Assembly (NCBI GenBank): GCA_040235405.1
Contig: JBECKT010000079.1
Span: 1 to 16,429, forward strand
Origin: PGZG01 sp040235405
GTDB taxonomy: Bacteria > Pseudomonadota > Gammaproteobacteria > Pseudomonadales > Alcanivoracaceae
Length of the DNA: 16,429 bases
Direction of reading: 5' to 3'
Shown piece by piece: positions 7,690-14,128 of the stretch. The position numbers and the translations under genes are program-made. The notes below the pieces were generated by a model. That model saw nothing but the letters and a program-made list of their open reading frames with translations, was not told where the DNA came from and ran no database searches. Position 1 is the first letter of the stretch; each line of letters opens with the position of its first letter.

Positions 7690-7754
7690 GAGCGGCCGAG
7701 CGGCCGCGAAATCTTGCTATCAGGAAATTTCGCCGTCGATCGACGGCTCCTACA
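7686..7754. repeat. REP-like element 3, containing the kinase stop codon
   Basis: Begins GTAGGAGC and ends GGCTCCTACA. Arms GCGGCCGAGCGGCCGC and GCCGTCGATCGACGGC both pair fully. The TAG in its first bases (7687-7689) is the stop codon of the hybrid kinase, so the element abuts or has replaced the end of the coding sequence. Together with element 4 it fills the gap between convergent genes and may act as a transcription boundary. Confidence 0.88.
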
Positions 7755-7771
7755 GTTGTACCCGCCGTCCC

Positions 7772-7825
7772 GTAGGAGCGGCTGATCAGCCGCGAAAAAC
7801 CTTCGCCGTCGATCGACGGCTCCTG
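7772..7825. repeat. REP-like element 4
   Basis: Begins GTAGGAGC and ends GGCTCCTGC. Arms GCGGCTGATCAGCCGC and GCCGTCGATCGACGGC are both perfect palindromes. It ends six bases before the stop codon of the convergent VWA gene. Its right arm is identical to that of element 3. Confidence 0.87.
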
Positions 7826-7831
7826 CGAAAT

Positions 7832-9217
7832 TCAACCGCGAGTCAGATCGCGCAGCAGCCGGTCAACAAAACGCTCCAGCCCGGCCAGATTCGAGCACGG
7901 CAATGCATCGCGGCAGTAAGGCTGATACAACGACATCACCGAATCACCACTGCCCCAGCGCGAACGCGCCTCCGGATTCAGCCAGAAAACCTGCCGACAG
8001 CGACGACCGATATGGCCGAGCAACTGCTGCTCCGCCGGCAAGTCATTGTTGCGGGCATCACCAAGAATAATCACCGTGGTGCGCTGATCCAGATCGCTTT
8101 CACACTGACCAAGGAAATCCCGCAGCATGGCGCCATAATCGGTGCCGGAACCGGCGTAACGATCCATTACCTCGTTAATGGCCTGATCCGATGACATCGT
8201 ATTGAATAACGACGTCACCTCACCGAAACGGGAAGCAAAGGCAAAGCTGCGCACCGAAGGCACCACATCATTCACGGCATACAAAAACAGCAGCAGAAAA
8301 CGCGCGGCGGCACTGACCGAGCTGGAGACATCACAAATCACCATCAACTTCGGCTTCTGAATGCGTCGGCGGCGCCAGACCAGCGACGCCGGCACACCGC
8401 CATGCTTCAGCGCCATTACCGTAGTGCGCCGACCATCCAGCTGGCCACGCCGGGCACGGCGCTGACGCCGACCATGCTTGCGTGCCAGCCGCCGCGCCAT
8501 CTTCTCTACCTGCTTGCGCACATCACGAAACTCCGCCAGCGTGCGCAAGTTCGCCTCGCGCAGCATCTGCTCGCGCAACTGCCGGCCCTGTTCACGCGCC
8601 TGCAACAGAAACTGATCGGCAACATACTCACGCACCGCTTCGCGCAGCTGATCGCGGGCGCTACGCAATTCTGCCCCCAGACGCTGGTCCTGACGCCGCT
8701 CACTGCTATCCAGCGCGATAATTTCCTGATCCAGCGCTTCGCCACCCAGCGCCTGCATGATGCGCCGGCCGTACAAGCCTTTCTGGGTAATCACGCGAAT
8801 ATTGTCCAGGCCGACCTGGCGCGCCGCTTCCGCCATCTGCCGACTCAGCTGAGCACTATCGTCCGCCAGCAACTGCTGCCCCAGCGCCGAAGAGGCACCG
8901 GCGCCGGCGCCGCCCTGCTGCCCCGGCAGCATATCTCGCAGGCGCTCCATCAGTGATGGCGGTTGCTCGGAACCGGTATCCGGGGCTACTGGCGGCACGC
9001 CGTCGAAACGAAAGAAATCGTCAAAACATTCGTCGAAAGCCAGCTTGTCATGTTCGCTTTTTGCCAGTACCAGCGACAAACCCTGCTTCAGCGCTTCACG
9101 ATCCTGATAACCAAGCAACGCCGTAACCTGTACCGCATCCAGCGTTTCCGCCGGCGACACCGACACCTCGGCGCCACGCAGCACCTTGACGAAACGGCCG
9201 ATCACCTGCTCCGACAT
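7832..9217 (-). CDS. CoxE-like VWA-domain protein
   Basis: Cytoplasmic 461-aa protein of the VWA/CoxE type that partners MoxR ATPases. The N-terminal helical part (1-75) is followed by a Gly/Ala/Gln-rich linker (about 99-115), a charged helical region with a very Arg-rich stretch (about 242-264), and a C-terminal VWA domain (about 288-455). The metal-ion-dependent adhesion site is intact: DVSSS (Asp296, Ser298, Ser300), Thr359 in GSGTD and Asp387 in ILGDARNN. The gene starts nine bases after the stop of the MoxR gene, so the two are co-transcribed and probably interact; in CoxD/CoxE and GvpN-type systems such pairs remodel or mature a client protein. The client is not identifiable here. Confidence 0.9.
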   Translation of the reverse strand: MSEQVIGRFVKVLRGAEVSVSPAETLDAVQVTALLGYQDREALKQGLSLVLAKSEHDKLAFDECFDDFFRFDGVPPVAPDTGSEQPPSLMERLRDMLPGQQGGAGAGASSALGQQLLADDSAQLSRQMAEAARQVGLDNIRVITQKGLYGRRIMQALGGEALDQEIIALDSSERRQDQRLGAELRSARDQLREAVREYVADQFLLQAREQGRQLREQMLREANLRTLAEFRDVRKQVEKMARRLARKHGRRQRRARRGQLDGRRTTVMALKHGGVPASLVWRRRRIQKPKLMVICDVSSSVSAAARFLLLFLYAVNDVVPSVRSFAFASRFGEVTSLFNTMSSDQAINEVMDRYAGSGTDYGAMLRDFLGQCESDLDQRTTVIILGDARNNDLPAEQQLLGHIGRRCRQVFWLNPEARSRWGSGDSVMSLYQPYCRDALPCSNLAGLERFVDRLLRDLTRG

Positions 9218-9226
9218 CAGCTCATC

Positions 9227-10141
9227 TCACTTGAGCAGCGATGGCAGATCATCACGCACCTGACGGACATCTTCTTCATGCTTGAGCAACAGATTCAGCG
9301 TGCTGTCCACCAGCACCGGATCAAGGCTTTCGACATGCAGTAACAGCAACGCCCGGGCCCAGTCGATCGATTCGGAAATCGCCGGCTGCTTTTTCAGATC
9401 CAGCGTGCGCAGCCTCTGAACAAAATCCACCAACTGCTTGCGCAGCGCCTGCGAGGCCTCCGGCACCCGGGCGGCAATGATCTGCTGCTCCAGCGCCGCA
9501 TCCGGGTACGGGATATACAGATGCAGGCAACGGCGTTTCAGTGCGTCGGACAGCTCGCGGCTGTTATTACTGGTCAGAAACACCAGCGGCTCATGCCGCG
9601 CCTTGACCGTGCCCAGCTCGGGAATGGAAATCTGGTAATCGGACAACAGCTCAAGGAGAAACGCCTCGAACTCCTGATCCGCCTTGTCGACCTCGTCGAT
9701 CAGCAGCACCGGCGACTCATCGGCGCGCAACGCCTGCAACAGCGGCCGCGGCTCAAGAAAGGTTTCCGAGTAAAACGCATCACCGAGATCACCCAGCCGC
9801 GCCATACTCTCGGCCAGCCCCTGCGCCCCTTCGAGACGACCGCCAAGCTGCTCACGCAGCAACTGGGTATAGAGCAACTGCTTGCCATACTTCCATTCAT
9901 ACAGCGCCCGCGCCTCATCCAGGCCTTCGTAGCACTGCAGGCGAATCAACGGCGCTTCCAGAAACGCAGCACTGGCTTTGGCCAGCTCGGTCTTGCCGAC
10001 CCCGGGCGGGCCTTCCACCAGCACCGGTTTGCGCAATTGCGCGGCCAGATACACCGCCATGGCAATCCGGTCATTGCAGACATAACCATGACGGGCGAAG
10101 CTGTCGCGCACTTCAGCGACGGACAGAATACGGGTTTTCAT
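9227..10141 (-). CDS. MoxR-family AAA+ ATPase
   Basis: A 304-aa cytoplasmic AAA+ ATPase of the MoxR/CoxD kind, about the normal length. Walker A is GPPGVGKTE (44-52), Walker B LLIDEVD (146-152), sensor 1 SNNSREL and an arginine-finger segment ALKRRCLHLYI. The C-terminal lid follows. The ATG giving MKTRIL is preferred over an upstream start, because homologues begin near this point and a purine-rich AAAAGGG stretch precedes it by about seven bases. It is directly upstream of the VWA gene. The general role is ATP-driven remodelling or metal/cofactor insertion in a client complex. The 122 bases upstream contain no gene. Confidence 0.92.
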   Translation of the reverse strand: MKTRILSVAEVRDSFARHGYVCNDRIAMAVYLAAQLRKPVLVEGPPGVGKTELAKASAAFLEAPLIRLQCYEGLDEARALYEWKYGKQLLYTQLLREQLGGRLEGAQGLAESMARLGDLGDAFYSETFLEPRPLLQALRADESPVLLIDEVDKADQEFEAFLLELLSDYQISIPELGTVKARHEPLVFLTSNNSRELSDALKRRCLHLYIPYPDAALEQQIIAARVPEASQALRKQLVDFVQRLRTLDLKKQPAISESIDWARALLLLHVESLDPVLVDSTLNLLLKHEEDVRQVRDDLPSLLK

Positions 10142-10263
10142 GCGGAGCCCTTTTCCGGAACAGGCCGTCAGTCTACAGGGAATCGGAATGTGGCGGGACA
10201 ACGTCCATGCCGGCAAGGTGGCTGGTGCCAGCGCAGGGGCGGGAGAAACAACAGAGGGAAAGG

Positions 10264-10623
10264 TCAGTGCAGAACAATATTGTCGGCGTACTGCACGCGC
10301 GGCAATTCAACCGAATCTTCCTGCTCACTCCACTCCGCCTCCTGCACATCGAACTGCGCAGACGTCACATCACCTTCGATCAGATCAGGAATGGCATCGA
10401 GGAACATATCAACATGCTCGGAAGCAAAATGGTCTTCCAGCGCATCCAGCGAATCCCACTGCTGCCAGATTACAATGGTCTCCGGCGAATCGGCCCGAAT
10501 ATAGACCTCGTAGGACAGGCAACCGTGTTCAGTGCGGGAGGCCTCAGCCAGCTGCTGAATCAGGGTGACCGCCTCTTCACGACGGTCGGTTTTCACCGGA
10601 ATCGAGCCTTTGACGATGATCAT
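10264..10623 (-). CDS. Antibiotic biosynthesis monooxygenase (ABM)-fold protein, putative quinol monooxygenase
   Basis: Small 119-aa protein with the dimeric alpha/beta-barrel fold of the YgiN/ABM group. Matching features are the N-terminal strand MIIVKGSIPV, the segment EHGCLSYEVY (32-41) and WDSLDALEDHFASEHV (56-71), which line the family's substrate pocket. The last 25 residues are an acidic extension beyond the core domain. Family members are cofactor-free oxygenases acting on quinols, or heme-binding or protective proteins, so the substrate is open. It lies 55 bases after the dienelactone hydrolase stop, in the same direction, and probably shares its transcript. The ribosome binding site (GCGGAC) is weak. 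Confidence 0.85.
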   Translation of the reverse strand: MIIVKGSIPVKTDRREEAVTLIQQLAEASRTEHGCLSYEVYIRADSPETIVIWQQWDSLDALEDHFASEHVDMFLDAIPDLIEGDVTSAQFDVQEAEWSEQEDSVELPRVQYADNIVLH

Positions 10624-10678
10624 GCGGGTCCGCTGTGGGAATCAGGGGCGCGAACTATAGCATATCCGCGCCCTCTCT

Positions 10679-11500
10679 TCAGGCACCGGCCGTCGCGGCA
10701 TTGCCCTGCAGACGCTCACGGAAGAACGCCAGCACCCGATCCAGCGCCTGCCGGGTCGGGTGGCCAGCCTCGTCGACCAGATCCGTGGTCACCACCGAAT
10801 GGGCGGTCAGCGGGATGCGGTGTGGATTACCCGGCTTTGAATTGATCTCAATCGCCTCGAAGCCATCACCAAACTGCTTCTCCAGCTCCCTGAAGCGCGC
10901 CCCGGGGCAGAGCGGGTCAGCGGTAAAGCGCAGGCCCAACACCTTCAGGCCCTCTTCCTCGACCCGCTGGCGCACCGCCGCCACCACCGCCGGCGAGGCA
11001 TGCAGGCCACGGCGCAGCGCCGGCAACGGCCCCACCGGCAGCGACGGCTGACTCAGCACCGGCGCCATCAGCCAGGGATCCATCGCCAGGGTCAGGGCGA
11101 AGTTGCCGGTCAGGCACATGCCGATGGCGCCTACGGGGCCTCCCAGCTCCTCGTGGGCAGCTCTCGCCAGACCACGCAGGAAATCGGTCACCGGGCTGGC
11201 CTTGTTGGCGGACAGCACACTGAACTCCTTGCGGATGCAGGCGGCGCCCATCTGCCGGGCCACATAGTCGATTGAGAAGCGCTGGCCGGGGGTACCGAAC
11301 AGCGACGGCATAAACACGGTAAAGCCGGCATCCGCCACCGTGCGGGCGAAGCGCGCCACTTCCGGGGTAATGCCCGGCACCTCGTGAATCACCAGCACCG
11401 CCGGGCCGCTGCCCTTGCGGAACACCGGGTAGGTGTACTCGCCGTGGCTGAACTCCTCGACGCTGAAATCTTCCAGTGAATCGAACTCACGAATCGGCAT
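10679..11500 (-). CDS. Dienelactone hydrolase family protein
   Basis: A 273-aa alpha/beta hydrolase of the dienelactone hydrolase family. The nucleophile elbow is GMCLTG with Cys129, as in true dienelactone hydrolases. The Cys-activating glutamate fits Glu40 in VIHEVPG, and the remaining triad members fit Asp195 (FTADPLCPG) and His234 (LTAHSVV). No signal peptide. GGAG lies about six bases before the ATG. The gene begins 21 bases after the nitroreductase stop, so they form an operon. Known relatives hydrolyse dienelactones in chloroaromatic breakdown or act as general ester/lactone hydrolases; with a nitroreductase and an ABM protein next door, a detoxification role is plausible but unproven. 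Confidence 0.88.
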   Translation of the reverse strand: MPIREFDSLEDFSVEEFSHGEYTYPVFRKGSGPAVLVIHEVPGITPEVARFARTVADAGFTVFMPSLFGTPGQRFSIDYVARQMGAACIRKEFSVLSANKASPVTDFLRGLARAAHEELGGPVGAIGMCLTGNFALTLAMDPWLMAPVLSQPSLPVGPLPALRRGLHASPAVVAAVRQRVEEEGLKVLGLRFTADPLCPGARFRELEKQFGDGFEAIEINSKPGNPHRIPLTAHSVVTTDLVDEAGHPTRQALDRVLAFFRERLQGNAATAGA

Positions 11501-11521
11501 GGTTACTCCCTCAGTCCGGCC

Positions 11522-12220
11522 TCAGACACTGGCACGGAAACGAACACTTTCACCCAGCGGCTCACGGCCGACACGGGTACGGTTGGCGGCTACGCTTTCA
11601 TCTTCGTAACCAAAGCTGATGCCGCACAGAATCGCCGTGCTGTCCGGCTCGCCGAACAGATCGCGGACATCCTGCGGGTAGTAACGCATCGAGCCCTGGG
11701 CGCAGCTGCCGATACCGAAACTGGTCATCACCAGCATCAGGGTCTGGATATACATGCCGACATCCAGCGCCACAGTCACGCCGAACTGACGTTCCATGCC
11801 GATGAAGGCAACGTGCGGGGCGTCGAACAGTTCAAAGTTACGCAGGCTGGCGCGGGCGCGGCCTTCGCGGTCATCGCGGGCGATGCCCATGTTGTTGTAC
11901 AGCTCCACCGCACAATCCACCTGACGCTTGCGGTAGACGCCTTCAAAGTTGGGCAGATGCTCGAAATCCGGCTGGACCGGATCGCCCCTGGTCACGTGCG
12001 CGACCATGCGGCTGCGCAGCTCGTCGCGCATCGCCCCGGAGGCGACAAACACCTTCCACGGCTGGATATTGCAGTTTGACGGCGCCAGCTGAGCAAGGCC
12101 GAACACCTCATCCAGCACCGCCTGCGGCACCGGGTCCGGGCGGTAGCCGCGCACCGAGCGACGCTGGCGCAGGGCCTCGGCAAGGGACATGGTTTCGGCA
12201 GTGGTGGCAGGCAAGGTCAT
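11522..12220 (-). CDS. Nitroreductase family flavoprotein
   Basis: A 232-aa cytoplasmic FMN-dependent NAD(P)H oxidoreductase of the nitroreductase superfamily. FMN-contact motifs are RRSVRGY (20-26), APSNCNIQPW (46-55), GIGSCAQGS (169-177) and the terminal NRTRVGREPL (213-222). Family members reduce nitroaromatics, quinones or enones. GGAG precedes the ATG by about six bases; a second ATG ten residues in (MSLAEAL) is possible but lacks a better site. It heads the - strand cluster and is divergent from the small membrane protein with 86 bases between them, so its promoter must lie there. Confidence 0.93.
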   Translation of the reverse strand: MTLPATTAETMSLAEALRQRRSVRGYRPDPVPQAVLDEVFGLAQLAPSNCNIQPWKVFVASGAMRDELRSRMVAHVTRGDPVQPDFEHLPNFEGVYRKRQVDCAVELYNNMGIARDDREGRARASLRNFELFDAPHVAFIGMERQFGVTVALDVGMYIQTLMLVMTSFGIGSCAQGSMRYYPQDVRDLFGEPDSTAILCGISFGYEDESVAANRTRVGREPLGESVRFRASV

Positions 12221-12277
12221 GGCAACTCCTCGAATCAGATTCCGGCAGCGGTCACAGTCTGCCGCTTAAAGGGCGCC

Positions 12278-12299
12278 TATGATGAACGGCAAAGGAGGA
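12278..12299 (+). promoter_or_regulatory. Candidate -10 and near-perfect Shine-Dalgarno of the small membrane protein
   Basis: TATGAT (12278-12283) is a good -10 candidate without a convincing -35 at 17 bases. AAAGGAGGA (12291-12299) is a near-perfect Shine-Dalgarno seven bases before the ATG, stronger than any other in the window, and suggests high translation of the 75-aa protein. Confidence 0.5.
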
Positions 12300-12306
12300 C
12301 TTCGCG

Positions 12307-12534
12307 ATGGCAAAACTCAAAACATTGGTGACCGGATTGGTCATCGGTCTGCTGCTCGGCTTGTGGGGCGGCGTCAACATCGGCAAGGGCCAGCCGCTGT
12401 ACGCCAACCCGTTCACCAGCAAGAGCGTGCCGGAGACGATGCGTGACGCCGGCAAGGATCTGCTGCGCGAATCCGGCAAGGCGCTGGAGAAAGGCGGGGA
12501 AGCCCTGAAAGAAAAAGCCGGTGCAGATAAGTAA
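12307..12534 (+). CDS. Small single-helix inner-membrane protein of unknown function
   Basis: A 75-aa protein: short Lys-containing N-terminus, one hydrophobic Gly/Leu-rich membrane segment (about 6-24), then a polar tail (40-75) rich in Lys, Glu and Ala with helical repeats such as LLRESGKALEKGGEALKEKAG, probably amphipathic. The general look is that of YtxH-like or other envelope-stress small proteins, but I cannot name a family. The very strong ribosome binding site and independent orientation argue for a real gene. It is divergent from the nitroreductase and convergent with the CxxC protein. Confidence 0.8.
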   Translation: MAKLKTLVTGLVIGLLLGLWGGVNIGKGQPLYANPFTSKSVPETMRDAGKDLLRESGKALEKGGEALKEKAGADK

Positions 12535-12565
12535 CCACTGACATACCCCGGCGGACAGGAGATAC

Positions 12566-12603
12566 CGGAAAAGCTGTTCAGGCGGCGGCCTGTTCCTTTT
12601 CCG
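12566..12603. terminator. Possible bidirectional terminator hairpin
   Basis: CGGAAAAG (12566-12573) pairs with CTTTTCCG (12596-12603), and inside them CAGGC (12579-12583) pairs with GCCTG (12588-12592) around a GGCG loop. It sits between convergent genes and overlaps the last codons of the - strand gene. The A/T tracts lie within the stem, so termination is plausible but not certain. Confidence 0.4.
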
Positions 12604-12910
12604 CCACCTGCATCGCCCGGCAGATTTCTTCAATCGCTGGCGGGATGCGGATATTACGTTCGTGGCGGATTTCCAGCCCGTAGTGGCTGACGCAGTGCGG
12701 GCACAACACCATGTAGGCGTCCTCCACCCCTTGCTTCTGCTCCGCCACCAGCCAACCCTCGCCTTTCGCGCGCTGACCGATGTCGTGATAGTAGTCCAGC
12801 CCGATCGGCCGGTTCGGCTCAAAATCGAAGGTGTTGGTGCAGCTGTGACAGTTTAGCCACATGTCATACAGCGCGGCCGCGTCGTACACATCTCTGGGAT
12901 CGAATGCCAT
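12578..12910 (-). CDS. Small CxxC/CxxC protein, probably zinc-binding, function unknown
   Basis: A 110-aa cytoplasmic protein with two knuckles, CHSC (21-24) and CPHC (70-73), spaced so that they can form one zinc ribbon or rubredoxin-like site. The region between carries FDFEPNRPIGLDYYHDIGQRAKGEGW, and the C-terminus is a charged helix ending AEKEQAAA. No catalytic motif is recognised. GGAGG five bases upstream of the ATG supports the start. The AT-rich upstream region contains a 17-bp direct repeat that may regulate it. Confidence 0.82.
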   Translation of the reverse strand: MAFDPRDVYDAAALYDMWLNCHSCTNTFDFEPNRPIGLDYYHDIGQRAKGEGWLVAEQKQGVEDAYMVLCPHCVSHYGLEIRHERNIRIPPAIEEICRAMQVAEKEQAAA

Positions 12911-12946
12911 GCCTGCCTCCGTTTTTCAAATATCAATGACTTAGGA

Positions 12947-13039
12947 GACATTCTTAAAGTAACTTTCAGATAAAGGCAAGCCCCGGAAGCCATCTTTTGT
13001 GAATCTCATCATAAAGTTACAAGACATACTTAAAGTAAC
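12947..13039. repeat. Pair of 17-bp direct repeats in an AT-rich intergenic region
   Basis: GACATTCTTAAAGTAAC at 12947-12963 recurs as GACATACTTAAAGTAAC at 13023-13039, 16 of 17 identical and 76 bases apart. The second copy is also bounded by GTTAC (13016-13020) and GTAAC (13035-13039). The stretch from 12911 to 13045 is the most AT-rich part of the window and holds no gene. It lies upstream of the CxxC protein, so the repeats could be regulator sites or part of its promoter; a remnant of a small mobile element is the alternative. Confidence 0.6.
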
Positions 13040-13045
13040 CTCCCC

Positions 13046-13100
13046 TGTAGGAGCGGCCGACCGGCCGCGAAAGCTTTTCGCGGTCGATCGACCGCTCTAC
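13046..13100. repeat. REP-like element 5, containing the TetR stop codon
   Basis: Begins TGTAGGAGC and ends GCTCTAC (one C lost). Arms GCGGCCGACCGGCCGC and GCGGTCGATCGACCGC both pair fully. On the - strand the GTAG of its edge supplies the TAG stop (13097-13099) of the TetR gene. Confidence 0.87.
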
Positions 13101-13759
13101 GGGTTTTCCTTTTGCACCGTCAGGACGTCGCCAAGGCGGGCACCGCCGAGCAGGGCACGGGCGCCGAGAAACACCATCGACAGCTGCACCACCACCCGGT
13201 CGCGACCGGCGCGGCGCTGGGCCGGGGTCATATCCAGCGCCAGGATGCCGTAGCCGAACATCACCGCCACCGCCGCCTCGGCGGCGCGCAGGTCGTCCAC
13301 CGGCGGCAGGTTGCGGTGCTCACCGACGCTGCGGACATCGTCCGCCAGCTCCTCCACCAGCAGCTGCAGCTCACGGTGTACCCGGCGGCGAATACTCGCC
13401 GAAGTACCCAGACGCTGCTGCACCAGCAGGCGGAACTCGGCCTCATTGCCGGCCAGATAGGCAAGGAAGCGATCGACCAGATCGCGCACTCCGCCGGCCG
13501 GGTCGGCAACGATCAGTTCGCGCCGGCCCTGACGCATGGCATTGCGCAGGCGGAAGCAGGCCTGATCCACCAGCGCCTGACCAAGGCTGTCCATATCGGG
13601 AAAGTGGTTATACAGCGACGGCGCTGCCAGCTCGGCCTCGCGCGCCACCTCGCGCAGGCCAAGGCTGTCGAGGCCGCGGCCACTGACCAGCAGCTGCATT
13701 GCTGCATCAAGGATCTTCTGCCGGGTCAGGGCCTTGCGTTCGGCTCGGTTCAGGGTCAT
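13097..13759 (-). CDS. TetR/AcrR-family transcriptional regulator
   Basis: A 220-aa regulator with an N-terminal TetR helix-turn-helix (about 12-58: TRQKILDAAMQLL, LREVAREAELAAPSLYNHFPDMDSL) and a helical ligand-binding domain to the end. The ATG giving MTLNRAERK has GGAG six bases upstream; an alternative GTG four codons earlier has none. It is divergent from the fatty acyl-CoA reductase, and TetR proteins commonly control the divergent neighbour, so lipid-derived or hydrophobic ligands are a reasonable guess. The stop codon lies inside REP-like element 5. The C-terminal domain gives no clue to the ligand. Confidence 0.93.
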   Translation of the reverse strand: MTLNRAERKALTRQKILDAAMQLLVSGRGLDSLGLREVAREAELAAPSLYNHFPDMDSLGQALVDQACFRLRNAMRQGRRELIVADPAGGVRDLVDRFLAYLAGNEAEFRLLVQQRLGTSASIRRRVHRELQLLVEELADDVRSVGEHRNLPPVDDLRAAEAAVAVMFGYGILALDMTPAQRRAGRDRVVVQLSMVFLGARALLGGARLGDVLTVQKENP

Positions 13760-13776
13760 AACCCGCTCCACTGAAT

Positions 13777-13795
13777 GTACAGTTGTAAGTTATAC
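13777..13795. promoter_or_regulatory. Candidate TetR operator
   Basis: The 19-base imperfect palindrome GTACAGTTGTAAGTTATAC lies 18 bases upstream of the TetR start, where an autoregulatory operator is expected. Only the outer GTA/TAC and scattered inner positions are symmetric, so the call is weak. Confidence 0.3.
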
Positions 13796-13822
13796 GATAA
13801 TGCCACTGTCTGAAAGCACCAG

Positions 13823-13888
13823 TGTGGGAGCGGTCGACCGACCGCGATCCATGCCATGGATAATCGCGGTCGATCGACCGCTCCTACA
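13823..13888. repeat. REP-like element 6
   Basis: Begins TGTGGGAGC (one change from TGTAGGAGC) and ends GCTCCTACA. Arms GCGGTCGACCGACCGC and GCGGTCGATCGACCGC pair fully, and the linker itself holds ATCCATG/CATGGAT, a third hairpin. Unlike the others it lies between divergent genes, where it separates the TetR promoter from that of the fatty acyl-CoA reductase. Confidence 0.87.
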
Positions 13889-14128
13889 AAGCTAAGAATT
13901 TCGGATGATTGACCAAAAGGCGATCAACCCGTACATTTCGCCTCACACTTGTTAGCCATAATTCGGCCATCATCGCGAAGCTGGCTGGAGAAGACAAAAC
14001 AGGAAGGCAGCCGCGCCGGATTCCGCTACAGTCCGGGCACAGACTTCAGGGAACTGGCCGGCGCTGACGCGGACACACCGCATCACTGCCAGCCTGAACA
14101 AGAAATCTCGGCAAAAAAGGGGAACACC
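13889..14128 (+). promoter_or_regulatory. Promoter and long leader of the fatty acyl-CoA reductase
   Basis: The gene-free stretch 13760-14128 holds a candidate TetR operator, REP-like element 6 and this leader. TTGACC (13909-13914), a 17-base spacer and TACATT (13932-13937) form the best sigma-70 promoter here, which would give an untranslated leader of roughly 185 bases. The reading frame is open back to 13949, but the added 60 residues look non-coding. AAGGGGAA just before 14129 is the ribosome binding site. Confidence 0.45.

Noticed and set aside
1436..13888. Repeats as a CRISPR array
   Set aside because: Copies are scattered in five intergenic places, with no regular spacers and no cas genes; they are hairpin elements of the REP kind.
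13949..14128. 60-residue N-terminal extension of the fatty acyl-CoA reductase
   Set aside because: The extension has no family resemblance, the known homologue begins at MNYF, and a good ribosome binding site precedes 14129.
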